Shown here piece after piece: positions 6,579 through 13,989 of a DNA stretch of 20,130 nt. Source of the stretch: a bacterium (GTDB lineage: Bacteria; Margulisbacteria; Marinamargulisbacteria; SXXA01); contig RGUG01000004.1 of assembly GCA_010027915.1 (NCBI GenBank), forward strand, positions 1 to 20,130, read 5' to 3'. The notes under the pieces were generated by a model. That model did no database searches and was not told the origin of the DNA. It saw only the letters and a program-made list of their open reading frames with translations. Position 1 is the stretch's first letter. Every line of letters starts with the position of its first letter. The position numbers and the translations under genes were made by a program.

Positions 6579-7370
6579 ATGAACCACTTAGGCATAATGG
6601 GGAAGACCGCCATGGGGGTCATACTCCTGGCGGTGTTGGCCACACCGGCAATGTCAGCATCACCCTTTGAAACCGCAAGCCCATTATATTCCGATGGCCT
6701 GCGACTAAGTACCGGCGTCGGCGGCTCCAAAAGTATGGGTAATGTGCTATCCATTCATCGCCATGATGGCAAGGACTACGTGATAGAAGCCCAATATGAC
6801 AGCAAACCTTACGATGATTCAAGCTATTGGGCGGGGCGACTGGAATGGTGGGAAAACCGGTCCGCCTGGGAACTAGAGATCATTCATCACAAATTGTATC
6901 TCATGAATCCCCCGCCTGACATCTTGGATTTTAGTATTTCAGATGGATACAATTTGGTGTACATCAACCGTGCCTGGGCTTTGCCCGATTATCAGCTTGC
7001 AGCCCGGGTGGGAGTGGGGGTCGTGGTCGCCCACCCGGATATCACATTCAGCGACCGAGGGCGGTATATTTTGAAAGGGTTACCTGGGTTGCGTTTGGCC
7101 GGTCCCTCAGTCCAAGTGGCATTGGAACAACGCTACCCCTTGTATGAGCATTGGTATCTCAAAAGTGAACTGAAGCTGACGGCATCTTATGCCAAAACCG
7201 CCATTTCTGACCGACAAGATGAGTATGTGGTGGCCCCGGACATTGCCATTCACTGGGTAGTGGGTATCGGTTCCCAACCACCCAAAACATGGGATATTCC
7301 GGGTATTGCCATGGCCGCTTTACCTGCTATGTTTCCCTACACAACCGGTCAATTATTGGGATGGAAGTAA
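6579..7370 (+). CDS. Secreted beta-barrel-like outer membrane protein, unknown
   Basis: The 263-aa product opens with a signal peptide: MNHLGIMGKTAMG, then a hydrophobic VILLAVLATPAMSA with a likely AxA-type cleavage near residue 31. The mature part alternates polar and aromatic/hydrophobic residues as in beta-barrel strands, for example YWAGRLEWWENRSAWELEII, LVYINRAWALPDYQLAARVG and HWYLKSELKLTASYAK. A conserved-looking loop, HHKLYLMNPPPDILDFSISD, suggests a specific family, but I cannot name it; lipid-A-modifying barrels (PagL-like) are one possibility I cannot support with catalytic residues. The ATG follows the pckA stop by one base behind a GGGGG stretch, so the two genes are probably cotranscribed. 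The final residues (YTTGQLLGWK) do not end in the usual Phe/Tyr barrel signal. Confidence 0.7.
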   Translation: MNHLGIMGKTAMGVILLAVLATPAMSASPFETASPLYSDGLRLSTGVGGSKSMGNVLSIHRHDGKDYVIEAQYDSKPYDDSSYWAGRLEWWENRSAWELEIIHHKLYLMNPPPDILDFSISDGYNLVYINRAWALPDYQLAARVGVGVVVAHPDITFSDRGRYILKGLPGLRLAGPSVQVALEQRYPLYEHWYLKSELKLTASYAKTAISDRQDEYVVAPDIAIHWVVGIGSQPPKTWDIPGIAMAALPAMFPYTTGQLLGWK

Positions 7371-7755
7371 CCCACGCTTTTTTTAATGGTGGTCCCGTTG
7401 GGTTCATCACGTCCTTTGGTTCCCAATGCACCCCCCATCCGCGATGATGGGTATTCACGAACCCAACATCCATAACCACAACCCATCATCGTAAACAAAA
7501 GGGGGGTACAAAAAATACCCGGAAACCAAAAAATCAGCAGTACCCCCCCCCTTCAGCCCCCTCACCATGCGACCCAGCAACAACCCAGCCCCTGATTCCT
7601 ACGCATACCAACAATAAGTGAGCCGTAAATAAAACGACTCATCACAAAAGACGCCGCCTTTAAAAAAAGCACCGCCCTAATCATCACCCATTTCACCACC
7701 TGGGCTCAAGCGTCCGGCCAAATAAGGCATCCCTCGAATGGGCGGGTACCCCGTA
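7371..7755. other. Convergent non-coding region with interleaved inverted repeats
   Basis: I see no gene. Directly after the upstream stop, a weak 4-bp stem (TGGG/CCCA) is followed by seven T (7378-7384), possibly a poor terminator. Arm pairs GTTGGGTTC (7397-7405) / GAACCCAAC (7459-7467) and CGATGATGGGT (7442-7452) / ACCCATCATCG (7481-7491) are perfect and interleave. A third pair is GGGGGGTAC (7501-7509) / GTACCCCCC (7540-7548). A run of nine C lies at 7543-7551. Seven A at 7662-7668 read as T on the minus strand and could serve hisF termination. Confidence 0.5.
7397..7491. repeat. Interleaved inverted repeats (pseudoknot-like topology)
   Basis: The 9-bp repeat A/A' (7397-7405 with 7459-7467) and the 11-bp repeat B/B' (7442-7452 with 7481-7491) are arranged A-B-A'-B'. 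If transcribed, they could form a pseudoknot or two competing hairpins. B can also pair locally with CCCATC at 7434-7439. Confidence 0.45.
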
Positions 7756-8568
7756 TTAGGCCGTGCCCACACGTCTCATGGGCAATCCCGCTGTGTGGCA
7801 TGAATGACGCAGTTCTGATAAGGTCAGGGTACCAAAATGCAGCACACTGGCCAACAATGCGGCATCGGATACCTGCAACACCTCGACCACATGCGACGCA
7901 TGCCCCGCACCACCTGAGGCGATAATCGGCACCGATAACCGAGACAAGGCCCGCATCAGCGACAGATCATACCCTTGTTTGACCCCATCACAATGCATGG
8001 CCGTCACCAACAACTCCCCTGCCCCACACGACACCATCCGCTGTGCCCATTTCAAGACGTCAATACCCGTTCGAATACGTCCCCCATTGATCACCACCTC
8101 ATAAGCAGATTGGTCATCCAGTGCAATGGATGCCTCTACCCCAGACGGCCTGGCGGCATCCAACCTAACAGGCTGGGCATCAATGGCCACCACCACACAT
8201 TGGGCACCAAACTGCCGGGATGCCGATTCAACCAAGGACGGGTTTTTAACGGCCACGGAATTCAACGATACTTTATCTGCCCCATGATCCAAAAGGGTGG
8301 CAATGGTATCAATCGATTGAATCCCCCCTCCCACCGTAAACGGTATAAAAACCCGCTTGGCCACTGATTCAATCAGTTGGAGGGTGATCCCACGGCTTTC
8401 GTGGGTAGCCCCAATATCCAACAACACCAATTCATCCGCACCCAGCTGGTTATAACGATCCGCCAATTCAACTGGATCCCCCGCATCACGGAGGTCGACA
8501 AAGTGGGTACCTTTTACCACACGCCCTGCATGAACATCCAAGCAAGGTATCAATCGTTTCGTTACCAT
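7756..8568 (-). CDS. hisF: Imidazole glycerol phosphate synthase cyclase subunit
   Basis: HisF uses ammonia from HisH to turn PRFAR into IGP and AICAR in histidine synthesis; it is a cytoplasmic TIM barrel. The 270-aa protein has IPCLDV with Asp11, GRVVKG with Lys19, LLDI with Asp51, FTVGGGI, SLNS with Asn103 and AIDA with Asp130, numbering exactly as in Thermotoga HisF. After that comes an insertion of about 18 residues (near 135-158) within the usually short strand-loop region. The motif normally written SIDRDGTKSGYD is AMHCDGVKQGYD: the second Asp (Asp194, equivalent to 176) is kept, but the first is His192 and the Arg is Cys193. The ATG at 8568 is preferred to a TTG one codon earlier. It follows the protease gene by 17 bases. 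No other his gene is in view. Confidence 0.93.
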   Translation of the reverse strand: MVTKRLIPCLDVHAGRVVKGTHFVDLRDAGDPVELADRYNQLGADELVLLDIGATHESRGITLQLIESVAKRVFIPFTVGGGIQSIDTIATLLDHGADKVSLNSVAVKNPSLVESASRQFGAQCVVVAIDAQPVRLDAARPSGVEASIALDDQSAYEVVINGGRIRTGIDVLKWAQRMVSCGAGELLVTAMHCDGVKQGYDLSLMRALSRLSVPIIASGGAGHASHVVEVLQVSDAALLASVLHFGTLTLSELRHSCHTAGLPMRRVGTA

Positions 8569-8585
8569 CAACCCACTATGCCAGC

Positions 8586-10229
8586 TTAACGCAAGACCGT
8601 CAATTTACCCCGCCGTTGCATGGATTGTTGGGGGGTTTTGATATCCACCACATAAAAATAGGTCCCACGATAAAGACCTTTTAGGTCTTTTAAGACGTCC
8701 CATTGCACCACATTTTGACCTGACAACACCTGAAAAACACGATCGCCCAGCCACTGCCCTGACCCATTATACAAGCGTATCGTTCCCTGCCCTGACGCCA
8801 TCGATACAAACGAAAAATGGGCCGGACCATCCCGCAATGGATTGGGGTATTGCATCACGGCCCCCACCACATCCCCACCCGACACCTTGGCAATCGAAGG
8901 GGCCATTTGCACCAACGATGCAGACACCCCCGTGGTCATACTCGATAATACAGAGGCCGTCGGCACCGCATAATCACGCAATGCCAACGCCGGTGACAAT
9001 ACTGACAATGTCTCCCCATTGGGGGCCGTTACAACACCCAATAACCGGTCAATCGATGGGATCAATGGCGTAGGAAAGGCAGAAATAAAATGGGCCAACA
9101 AGCCCGACATTAACCCTGCGGCTTGGGACGTGCCATCCATGACCTGATAGGTTGCATTTAATCCCGTTGAGAGCATGCCTTCCCCATACATATAGACGGA
9201 TACCTTGCTGTGATGAGTCGAAAAATACGATCGATTGCCAACTGAATTGAGTGACCCTACCCCCACCACACCTGGGAAACTAGCCGGGTATTCATACACC
9301 CCCGAGCCTGAATTCCCAGCCGCCGCCACCACAATGACATGATGGGCCAATGCATAGTCAATGGCCGACCACAACACATCGTTGTATTGGGTAAATCCCC
9401 ACGAACAATTAATCACGGATGCCCCTTGCTGAACGGCATATACCAATGCCGCGGCCGCATCATATTGGTACCCAACCCCACGAAAATCGATCATGCGAAC
9501 CGGTAAAATTTGGGCCATAGGGGCCACCCCTACGACCCCTTCTGCATTGTTAACCTGTGCCGCAATAATCCCAGAAATGTGGGTGCCATGACCATGTGGG
9601 TCTTCAACCACCGAATGCCCCACCCCCGTATCAGTCGATAAAAACGCATACCCATTCATATCGTCGATAAACCCGTTTTGATCATCATCCATACCATTTA
9701 ATGTTTCGCGGGCATTAACCCACCATTTTCCTTTGAGGTCGGGGTGATTCAAGGAAGCCCCTGTATCCAATACCGCCACCAATACTTGTCGGGTCGGCAC
9801 CACCTCTAAAATGGCATGAATGGGTAACGCATTTAAATAATATTGACCATTGGCCAAGGTATCCGAAAACGCCGTGTCACGCAGATACACCGGATAATGC
9901 TCTTCAACTGATACCACACCAGGCAACGCACGCAGCATCACCCCTGCATCGTCACCCTCATCTGGCACCTCAACCAAACTGTAATAAGCATCCGAAGCGG
10001 CAACCCCTTTTAATGGGCTGGGAATGCGAAGTGTTCCCTTGACTGTTACCCCCGATAACGTGGATAAGGTGGATTGACCCTGAATACGTTTGCCGCCCCA
10101 TTTTATAATCAGCTGCTTGGCCATCAACCCAGGCATGCCCAGGCAACCCAGCATCCACAACCCTACGACCCAGTACCCATACCAAGTAGGTTGACGATGG
10201 TGGCCCCATAAACCAATACGCGTTATCAC
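8586..10229 (-). CDS. Secreted subtilisin-like serine protease (S8) with FlgD/YPNP-type tail
   Basis: The 547-aa protein starts at a GTG (10229) with GGGAG about 8 bases upstream. It has a long signal or anchor segment (about residues 17-37, YGYWVVGLWMLGCLGMPGLM), a pro-region (about 40-117, with VVSVEEHYPVY like an I9 inhibitor end), and an S8 domain. The catalytic triad is complete: Asp155 in VAVLDTG, His214 in PHGHGTHISG and Ser368 in MDGTSQAAG, with oxyanion Asn306 in AAAGNSGSG. DDDQNGFIDDMNGYAF (181-196) is a likely Ca-binding loop. Residues 458-547 form a YPNPLRDG...GTIRLYNGSGQWL...NVVQWD...GTYFYVV domain resembling FlgD-Ig-like or type-9-secretion C-terminal domains. It is therefore probably exported and perhaps surface-attached. 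Its gene precedes hisF in what looks like one transcript, with no obvious functional link. Confidence 0.92.
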   Translation of the reverse strand: MITRIGLWGHHRQPTWYGYWVVGLWMLGCLGMPGLMAKQLIIKWGGKRIQGQSTLSTLSGVTVKGTLRIPSPLKGVAASDAYYSLVEVPDEGDDAGVMLRALPGVVSVEEHYPVYLRDTAFSDTLANGQYYLNALPIHAILEVVPTRQVLVAVLDTGASLNHPDLKGKWWVNARETLNGMDDDQNGFIDDMNGYAFLSTDTGVGHSVVEDPHGHGTHISGIIAAQVNNAEGVVGVAPMAQILPVRMIDFRGVGYQYDAAAALVYAVQQGASVINCSWGFTQYNDVLWSAIDYALAHHVIVVAAAGNSGSGVYEYPASFPGVVGVGSLNSVGNRSYFSTHHSKVSVYMYGEGMLSTGLNATYQVMDGTSQAAGLMSGLLAHFISAFPTPLIPSIDRLLGVVTAPNGETLSVLSPALALRDYAVPTASVLSSMTTGVSASLVQMAPSIAKVSGGDVVGAVMQYPNPLRDGPAHFSFVSMASGQGTIRLYNGSGQWLGDRVFQVLSGQNVVQWDVLKDLKGLYRGTYFYVVDIKTPQQSMQRRGKLTVLR

Positions 10230-10351
10230 CGACCAGTCTCCCTTTCATCCCTACCCCACGGATTCAATGGTAGGTCATTCCCCCCCAACCCATTCAATCA
10301 AACCCGTAACAAATTGACTAAAAAAAAAAAGAAACGGACAATAAAGGCCAC
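10230..10351. promoter_or_regulatory. Divergent intergenic region, protease / pyrophosphatase-like gene
   Basis: This 122-bp spacer must hold promoters for both directions. On the plus strand TTGACT (10314-10319) and GACAAT (10337-10342) are 17 bases apart, but they would start transcription at about 10349, only a few bases before the ATG at 10352. It also has seven C (10280-10286) and eleven A (10320-10330). No convincing minus-strand promoter was seen. Confidence 0.35.
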
Positions 10352-12340
10352 ATGAATATGTCACTGTTACCTATCATCACGCCGTTTGTTATGATCGGAC
10401 TGGGTATAACCGGCCTATGGCCTTTCTTAAAATACCGTCGCCGACCCCTCAATCGCATGACCCCTCTGATGCAAGATGCCACCTTGGCCTATATGTGGCG
10501 CATTCTGAGCAACGTGCTGCAGCTGTTGCTATACGTCAATCTGGCCATTGTGTTATTGAGTTACAGCTTGTTTCACCACATCCCCATTCAACACCTCATC
10601 ACGGGTGCCATTGGCATCGTGGGCATGACCTTGGTAAGCGTGTGCCAACTGCTGGTGATTCCATATGGCATCGATACCATTCTCACCCATAGTGCCACCT
10701 ACCCCTGGATGGGACTACATAAACAATTTAAATTGGCTGCGTCTCTCTCGGCTTTTTATGGTGGTATTTTGACCCTGTTGGCATGGGGGTGCATCCATTG
10801 GATGGGGGCAGGAGGACTCATGGGATTTAGCATGGGGGTCACTTTGGCAGCCTTTTATTTGAGGGTAAGCGGGGGATTGCTCAAAGGGGCCAGTAAAAAT
10901 GGCAATGAATTGGGTATTGCACGATCGGGTCATTTGCTGGCAATGGACCGTCGAAACCCAGGCTCTTTTTTAGAAATGTTGGGTGGCATCTTAGGGAATG
11001 GGATTGGGTACCAAGCCGATCTGATGGGATCGTTGGCGTTTACCATGGTATCGTTTTATCCCGCATTGTCAGCCCCCCCCCACCTGTTGTTTCCACTGCA
11101 AGTGGTGTCGATCGGTTTTTTGGCTTGTTTACCGGCCTACGCATGGTGCCGCTACCGTATTCAAACCCGGCATTTTTCGAATGTATACCTGGAAGGCATT
11201 TACATCACCATTACCCTGGCCGCCATGGGCACTTGGGCGTTGTTGTATCACACCGGCCCACTGAGTGGTCATTCACCGATGGCCTTGTTTATGGCGTATG
11301 TCACCGGGTTATTGGGGGCCATTGTGATCGGCTTTTCGTCCGAATGGCTCACATCCAATCAATTTTCACCCACCAAAGGCATTGCGTATCATGTCACCTT
11401 GGGCGGGTCGCAAGCCATGGCAAAAGCACTCGAAAATGCGTTTTTTAGCAACAGCCTGATGGGGGCCGTGTTGGTCGTCATTGCCAGTATCACCTATGCC
11501 ACTGCCGGCCTCATGGGATTGTCAATGGGGGCGTTGGGGATGGTCGGTGTCATCGTCGTGATTATGACCGGCAACCTATCAGGCCCCATTGCCTCCCTGG
11601 CCACCAAAGCCGCTACCATTGAGGAACAGTCCAGTATTATTTGTCAAAATTCGGAACGAATTGAGGGAATTGCAGCCACCACCATTGCCATACGGGGTGG
11701 GTTTGCATCGGGTGCCGCCTTATTGGCGGCCATGGCATTGGGGGCTCAGGTGTTATCCCTGATACCCATCGAACACAGCCTGGTTCATCGTGGCCCCCTA
11801 TTGGGGGCCGCCGGACTATTGGGTTTGGGATTGCCCTATTTAATCGGGTCATTGATTAGCCGTTCGACTCGAAAAGCCACCCAAGAAGTCATCGAAGAGA
11901 TCATTCGACAACCCCGAGAAATACCATTTTTATTACTAAATAAAGCCACCCCTGACATCCGCGTGGCCGTCGACCGGGTGAGTCAACGCATCATGGATGG
12001 CATGGTATTACCGGGTATTTTATTGTTGGCCCCGCCACTATTATTGGCCTTTTTTGCCGACCCATTGATCAGCATGGCCTTGGTGGTGGGGGCCTTTTGC
12101 TCGGTATTTAATGCCGCCCATTTATGGTGGACATTAGGGGACGCCCTTTACCATACCCGTCAGTACATTCAAGCCGGCCATTTAGGAGGGAAAACCGCCC
12201 CAACCTCCGCTGTTTTGGCCTCATTGGATCAAACCGGCACCATCTATCGAGATGTCCTGAGCCCTAGTAGCATCGCCATTATCAAAGCCATGCTCATGCT
12301 CACCATTGTACTGCTTCTCATTATCAAAGAATTAACCTAA
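10352..12340 (+). CDS. Membrane pyrophosphatase homologue lacking most catalytic residues
   Basis: The 662-aa polytopic protein aligns with H+/Na+-translocating pyrophosphatase (HppA) from end to end, with scaffold residues kept: GG and RNP in region 1 (174-216), GPI and TT...GGFASGAAL in region 2 (408-456), and REIP, YIQAGHLGGK, RD and SPS in region 3 (594-639). Most of the pyrophosphate- and metal-binding residues are gone. GADLVGK is GNELGIA (184-190); the three Asp of DNVGDNVGD are Glu208, Gly212 and Asn216; Asp and Asn of GPISDN are Ser415 and Leu416; DNAKK is YHTRQ (600-604); in GDTVGDPFKD the middle Asp is Thr630 and Lys is Arg633, with Asp626 and Asp634 retained. There are about 15-16 hydrophobic segments and no frame damage. 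It is a probable non-hydrolytic paralogue, maybe a transporter, channel or regulator. tpiA follows by 12 bases. Confidence 0.82.
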   Translation: MNMSLLPIITPFVMIGLGITGLWPFLKYRRRPLNRMTPLMQDATLAYMWRILSNVLQLLLYVNLAIVLLSYSLFHHIPIQHLITGAIGIVGMTLVSVCQLLVIPYGIDTILTHSATYPWMGLHKQFKLAASLSAFYGGILTLLAWGCIHWMGAGGLMGFSMGVTLAAFYLRVSGGLLKGASKNGNELGIARSGHLLAMDRRNPGSFLEMLGGILGNGIGYQADLMGSLAFTMVSFYPALSAPPHLLFPLQVVSIGFLACLPAYAWCRYRIQTRHFSNVYLEGIYITITLAAMGTWALLYHTGPLSGHSPMALFMAYVTGLLGAIVIGFSSEWLTSNQFSPTKGIAYHVTLGGSQAMAKALENAFFSNSLMGAVLVVIASITYATAGLMGLSMGALGMVGVIVVIMTGNLSGPIASLATKAATIEEQSSIICQNSERIEGIAATTIAIRGGFASGAALLAAMALGAQVLSLIPIEHSLVHRGPLLGAAGLLGLGLPYLIGSLISRSTRKATQEVIEEIIRQPREIPFLLLNKATPDIRVAVDRVSQRIMDGMVLPGILLLAPPLLLAFFADPLISMALVVGAFCSVFNAAHLWWTLGDALYHTRQYIQAGHLGGKTAPTSAVLASLDQTGTIYRDVLSPSSIAIIKAMLMLTIVLLLIIKELT

Positions 12341-12352
12341 AGGAGAGATCAG

Positions 12353-13117
12353 ATGTTGCAACCCATGGCCATTGCCAATTGGAAAATGAATCTATCCCGG
12401 GCCGAGGCCGCCCATTATTTTCATACCCTTACCCAATTGCCGCCGTTATCTCGTGTATCAGTGGTCATCACCCCACCTTTCACCATGCTGGACCTGGCAG
12501 GGCAACACTTATCCCATTCAGGGTATCAATGGGGTGCCCAAACCCTATCCGGTTGGGCCAGTGGGGCATATACCGGCGAGGTGTCCGCCACGATGTTACA
12601 AGAGTTGGGGGTATCCGTGGTACTCATTGGGCACAGTGAACGACGGCTGGGTCATCATGAAGGGGCCCCCATCCTCACCCAACAACTGCATCAGGCCCTA
12701 TCAGCGGGGTTCACCGCCGTGTATTGTGTGGGAGAAAGCCTCAGTACCCGACAAGAACAGACACACCATCAGTACATAGACACCCAATTACGAGAGGTCA
12801 TCACCGGCCTTTGCCTGTCAGACCCCCAACAACTGGTCATTGCCTATGAACCCATTTGGGCCATTGGCACAGGGGTCAACGCCTCACCCGACGATGCCCA
12901 ATCCATGCACAAAATGATTCGACACACACTGGCTGATTTGCTGGGAGATAGCATGGCATCCCGTATTCGTATTCTATATGGGGGGTCAGTAAAACCCGAC
13001 GGGGTCGGTGCTTTAATGACTAAATCAGATGTCAACGGGGTATTAGTAGGGGGGGCGTCATTAGACCCCCATACTTTTTACCGTATTTCGTCCATGGTAT
13101 CGGAGGGCAGATCATGA
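12353..13117 (+). CDS. tpiA: Triosephosphate isomerase
   Basis: TpiA interconverts dihydroxyacetone phosphate and glyceraldehyde 3-phosphate in glycolysis and gluconeogenesis. The 254-aa protein has all family landmarks: ANWKMN with Asn9 and catalytic Lys11, WGAQTLSGWASGAYTGEVSA at the dimer-loop region, electrophilic His94 in LIGHSERR, base Glu166 in AYEPIWAIGTG with the mobile loop 6, and phosphate-binding YGGSVKP and GVLVGGASL. The second residue of the usual GGQN-type motif is changed (AQT), which is a minor variation. An AAAGGAG site precedes the ATG by 8 bases. The stop overlaps the cyclophilin start as ATGA, so the two are translationally coupled. It probably shares a transcript with the preceding pyrophosphatase-like gene. 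Confidence 0.97.
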   Translation: MLQPMAIANWKMNLSRAEAAHYFHTLTQLPPLSRVSVVITPPFTMLDLAGQHLSHSGYQWGAQTLSGWASGAYTGEVSATMLQELGVSVVLIGHSERRLGHHEGAPILTQQLHQALSAGFTAVYCVGESLSTRQEQTHHQYIDTQLREVITGLCLSDPQQLVIAYEPIWAIGTGVNASPDDAQSMHKMIRHTLADLLGDSMASRIRILYGGSVKPDGVGALMTKSDVNGVLVGGASLDPHTFYRISSMVSEGRS

Positions 13118-13788
13118 GAAAATGGAAGCCGCTTGTTGCAATCGCTTGTTTTGGAGGTTTGGTTATGTCGTCCGTTATAGCAGAAAATTCGGTGGTTCAG
13201 ATCAAAACATCCAAAGGGGATGTGGTCGTTGAGTTGTTTGATGATAAAGCACCCGTTACCGTCAAAAACTTTTTGTCATATGTCCAAGATGGGTTTTACG
13301 ATCAAACCATCTTTCATCGTGTCATTTCTAACTTCATGATTCAAGGAGGGGGAATGGATGAAGGGTTACAACCCAAAAAAACCCGGCCTCCCATTAACAA
13401 TGAAGCCACCAATCGTATCAGTAACAAACGGGGCACCTTGGCCATGGCCCGCACCTATGTGGTCGACAGTGCCACCGCACAATTTTTTATCAATGTGGTG
13501 GACAATCCTTTTTTAGATCACAAATCCCAACAGACCGAAGAATACGGGTATGCCGTATTTGGACAAGTCATTGATGGGATGGAAACAGTCGATCAAATTC
13601 GATATACCAAAACAGGTTCGGTTGGTGTATACAACGATGTACCCAAAGAACCCATCAAAATTTTAGGGGCCAGTATCATCAAACGGGGTAGCCAGGCACC
13701 TGCCGAGCCCGAAGCCACACCTAGCACCACAACCCTCGAACCCTCTCAGAGTGTACCCACCTCGGGGGTCCCAGCCGACACAAAGTAA
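13114..13788 (+). CDS. Periplasmic cyclophilin-type peptidyl-prolyl isomerase
   Basis: This protein speeds cis-trans isomerisation at proline during folding of exported proteins. Of 224 aa, residues 1-23 are a signal peptide (MRKWKPLVAIACFGGLVMSS, then VIA before ENS). The cyclophilin domain spans about 26-190. VELFDDKAPVTVKNFLSYV opens it; the active-site strand FHRVISNFMIQGGG carries Arg69, Phe74 and Gln77, and LAMART and QFFINVVDNPFLD complete the site. The usual Trp of eukaryotic cyclophilins is absent, as in bacterial PpiA types. The C-terminal 30 residues are Pro/Thr/Ser/Glu-rich and disordered. The cleavage region has no lipobox Cys, so the protein should be soluble in the periplasm. 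The start overlaps tpiA by 4 bases. PpiA and PpiB names both fit loosely, so no symbol is given. Confidence 0.93.
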   Translation: MRKWKPLVAIACFGGLVMSSVIAENSVVQIKTSKGDVVVELFDDKAPVTVKNFLSYVQDGFYDQTIFHRVISNFMIQGGGMDEGLQPKKTRPPINNEATNRISNKRGTLAMARTYVVDSATAQFFINVVDNPFLDHKSQQTEEYGYAVFGQVIDGMETVDQIRYTKTGSVGVYNDVPKEPIKILGASIIKRGSQAPAEPEATPSTTTLEPSQSVPTSGVPADTK

Positions 13789-13805
13789 CCCCACCCCTTA
13801 TCCTT

Positions 13806-13847
13806 CCCCAAGCAGAAAGCAACTCAGCAAAAAGAGAGGGCTTGGGG
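13806..13847 (+). terminator. Possible terminator hairpin after the cyclophilin gene
   Basis: CCCCAAGC (13806-13813) pairs perfectly with GCTTGGGG (13840-13847) across a 26-base loop. No T-run follows, so termination here is uncertain and may be factor-dependent. Confidence 0.35.
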
Positions 13848-13888
13848 AGGGGGAGTTAATAGAGGGGGGATGGTAGAAGGAAGGGGGG
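13844..13888 (+). other. Four G-tracts, possible G-quadruplex
   Basis: Runs of 4, 5, 6 and 6 G begin at 13844, 13849, 13864 and 13883. They lie immediately upstream of the rpsB promoter. The connecting loops of 1, 10 and 13 bases are long for a stable quadruplex, so this is only a candidate. Confidence 0.3.
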
Positions 13889-13891
13889 TAA

Positions 13892-13900
13892 TGGTATAGT
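13892..13900 (+). promoter_or_regulatory. Extended -10 promoter for rpsB operon
   Basis: TGGTATAGT is an extended -10 (TGN plus TATAGT). No good -35 stands 17 bases upstream, which an extended -10 can tolerate. Transcription would start at about 13907, at the foot of the first leader hairpin. Confidence 0.5.
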
Positions 13901-13906
13901 CAATCA

Positions 13907-13989
13907 GCCCACGTATGTGGGACATCAATGAATCCCAAGACCATCAAACCCCATGGGTTTAACGGTGGTCTGAATCGAGAGGTAAGCCC
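13907..13989 (+). promoter_or_regulatory. Structured rpsB leader with two hairpins
   Basis: CCCAC-GTAT-GTGGG (13908-13921) forms a compact hairpin. It is followed by a nested one: outer AGACCA (13938-13943) with TGGTCT (13966-13971), and inner AAACCC-CAT-GGGTTT (13946-13960). The ribosome binding site GAGAGG (13977-13982) comes after. Ribosomal protein S2 represses its own mRNA through a leader structure in some bacteria, so an autoregulatory role is plausible here. Confidence 0.42.

Noticed and set aside
10314..10342. TTGACT/GACAAT as a firm promoter of the pyrophosphatase-like gene
   Set aside because: It would start the mRNA only about three bases before the ATG, cutting off the AAAGG site; kept only as a weak possibility.
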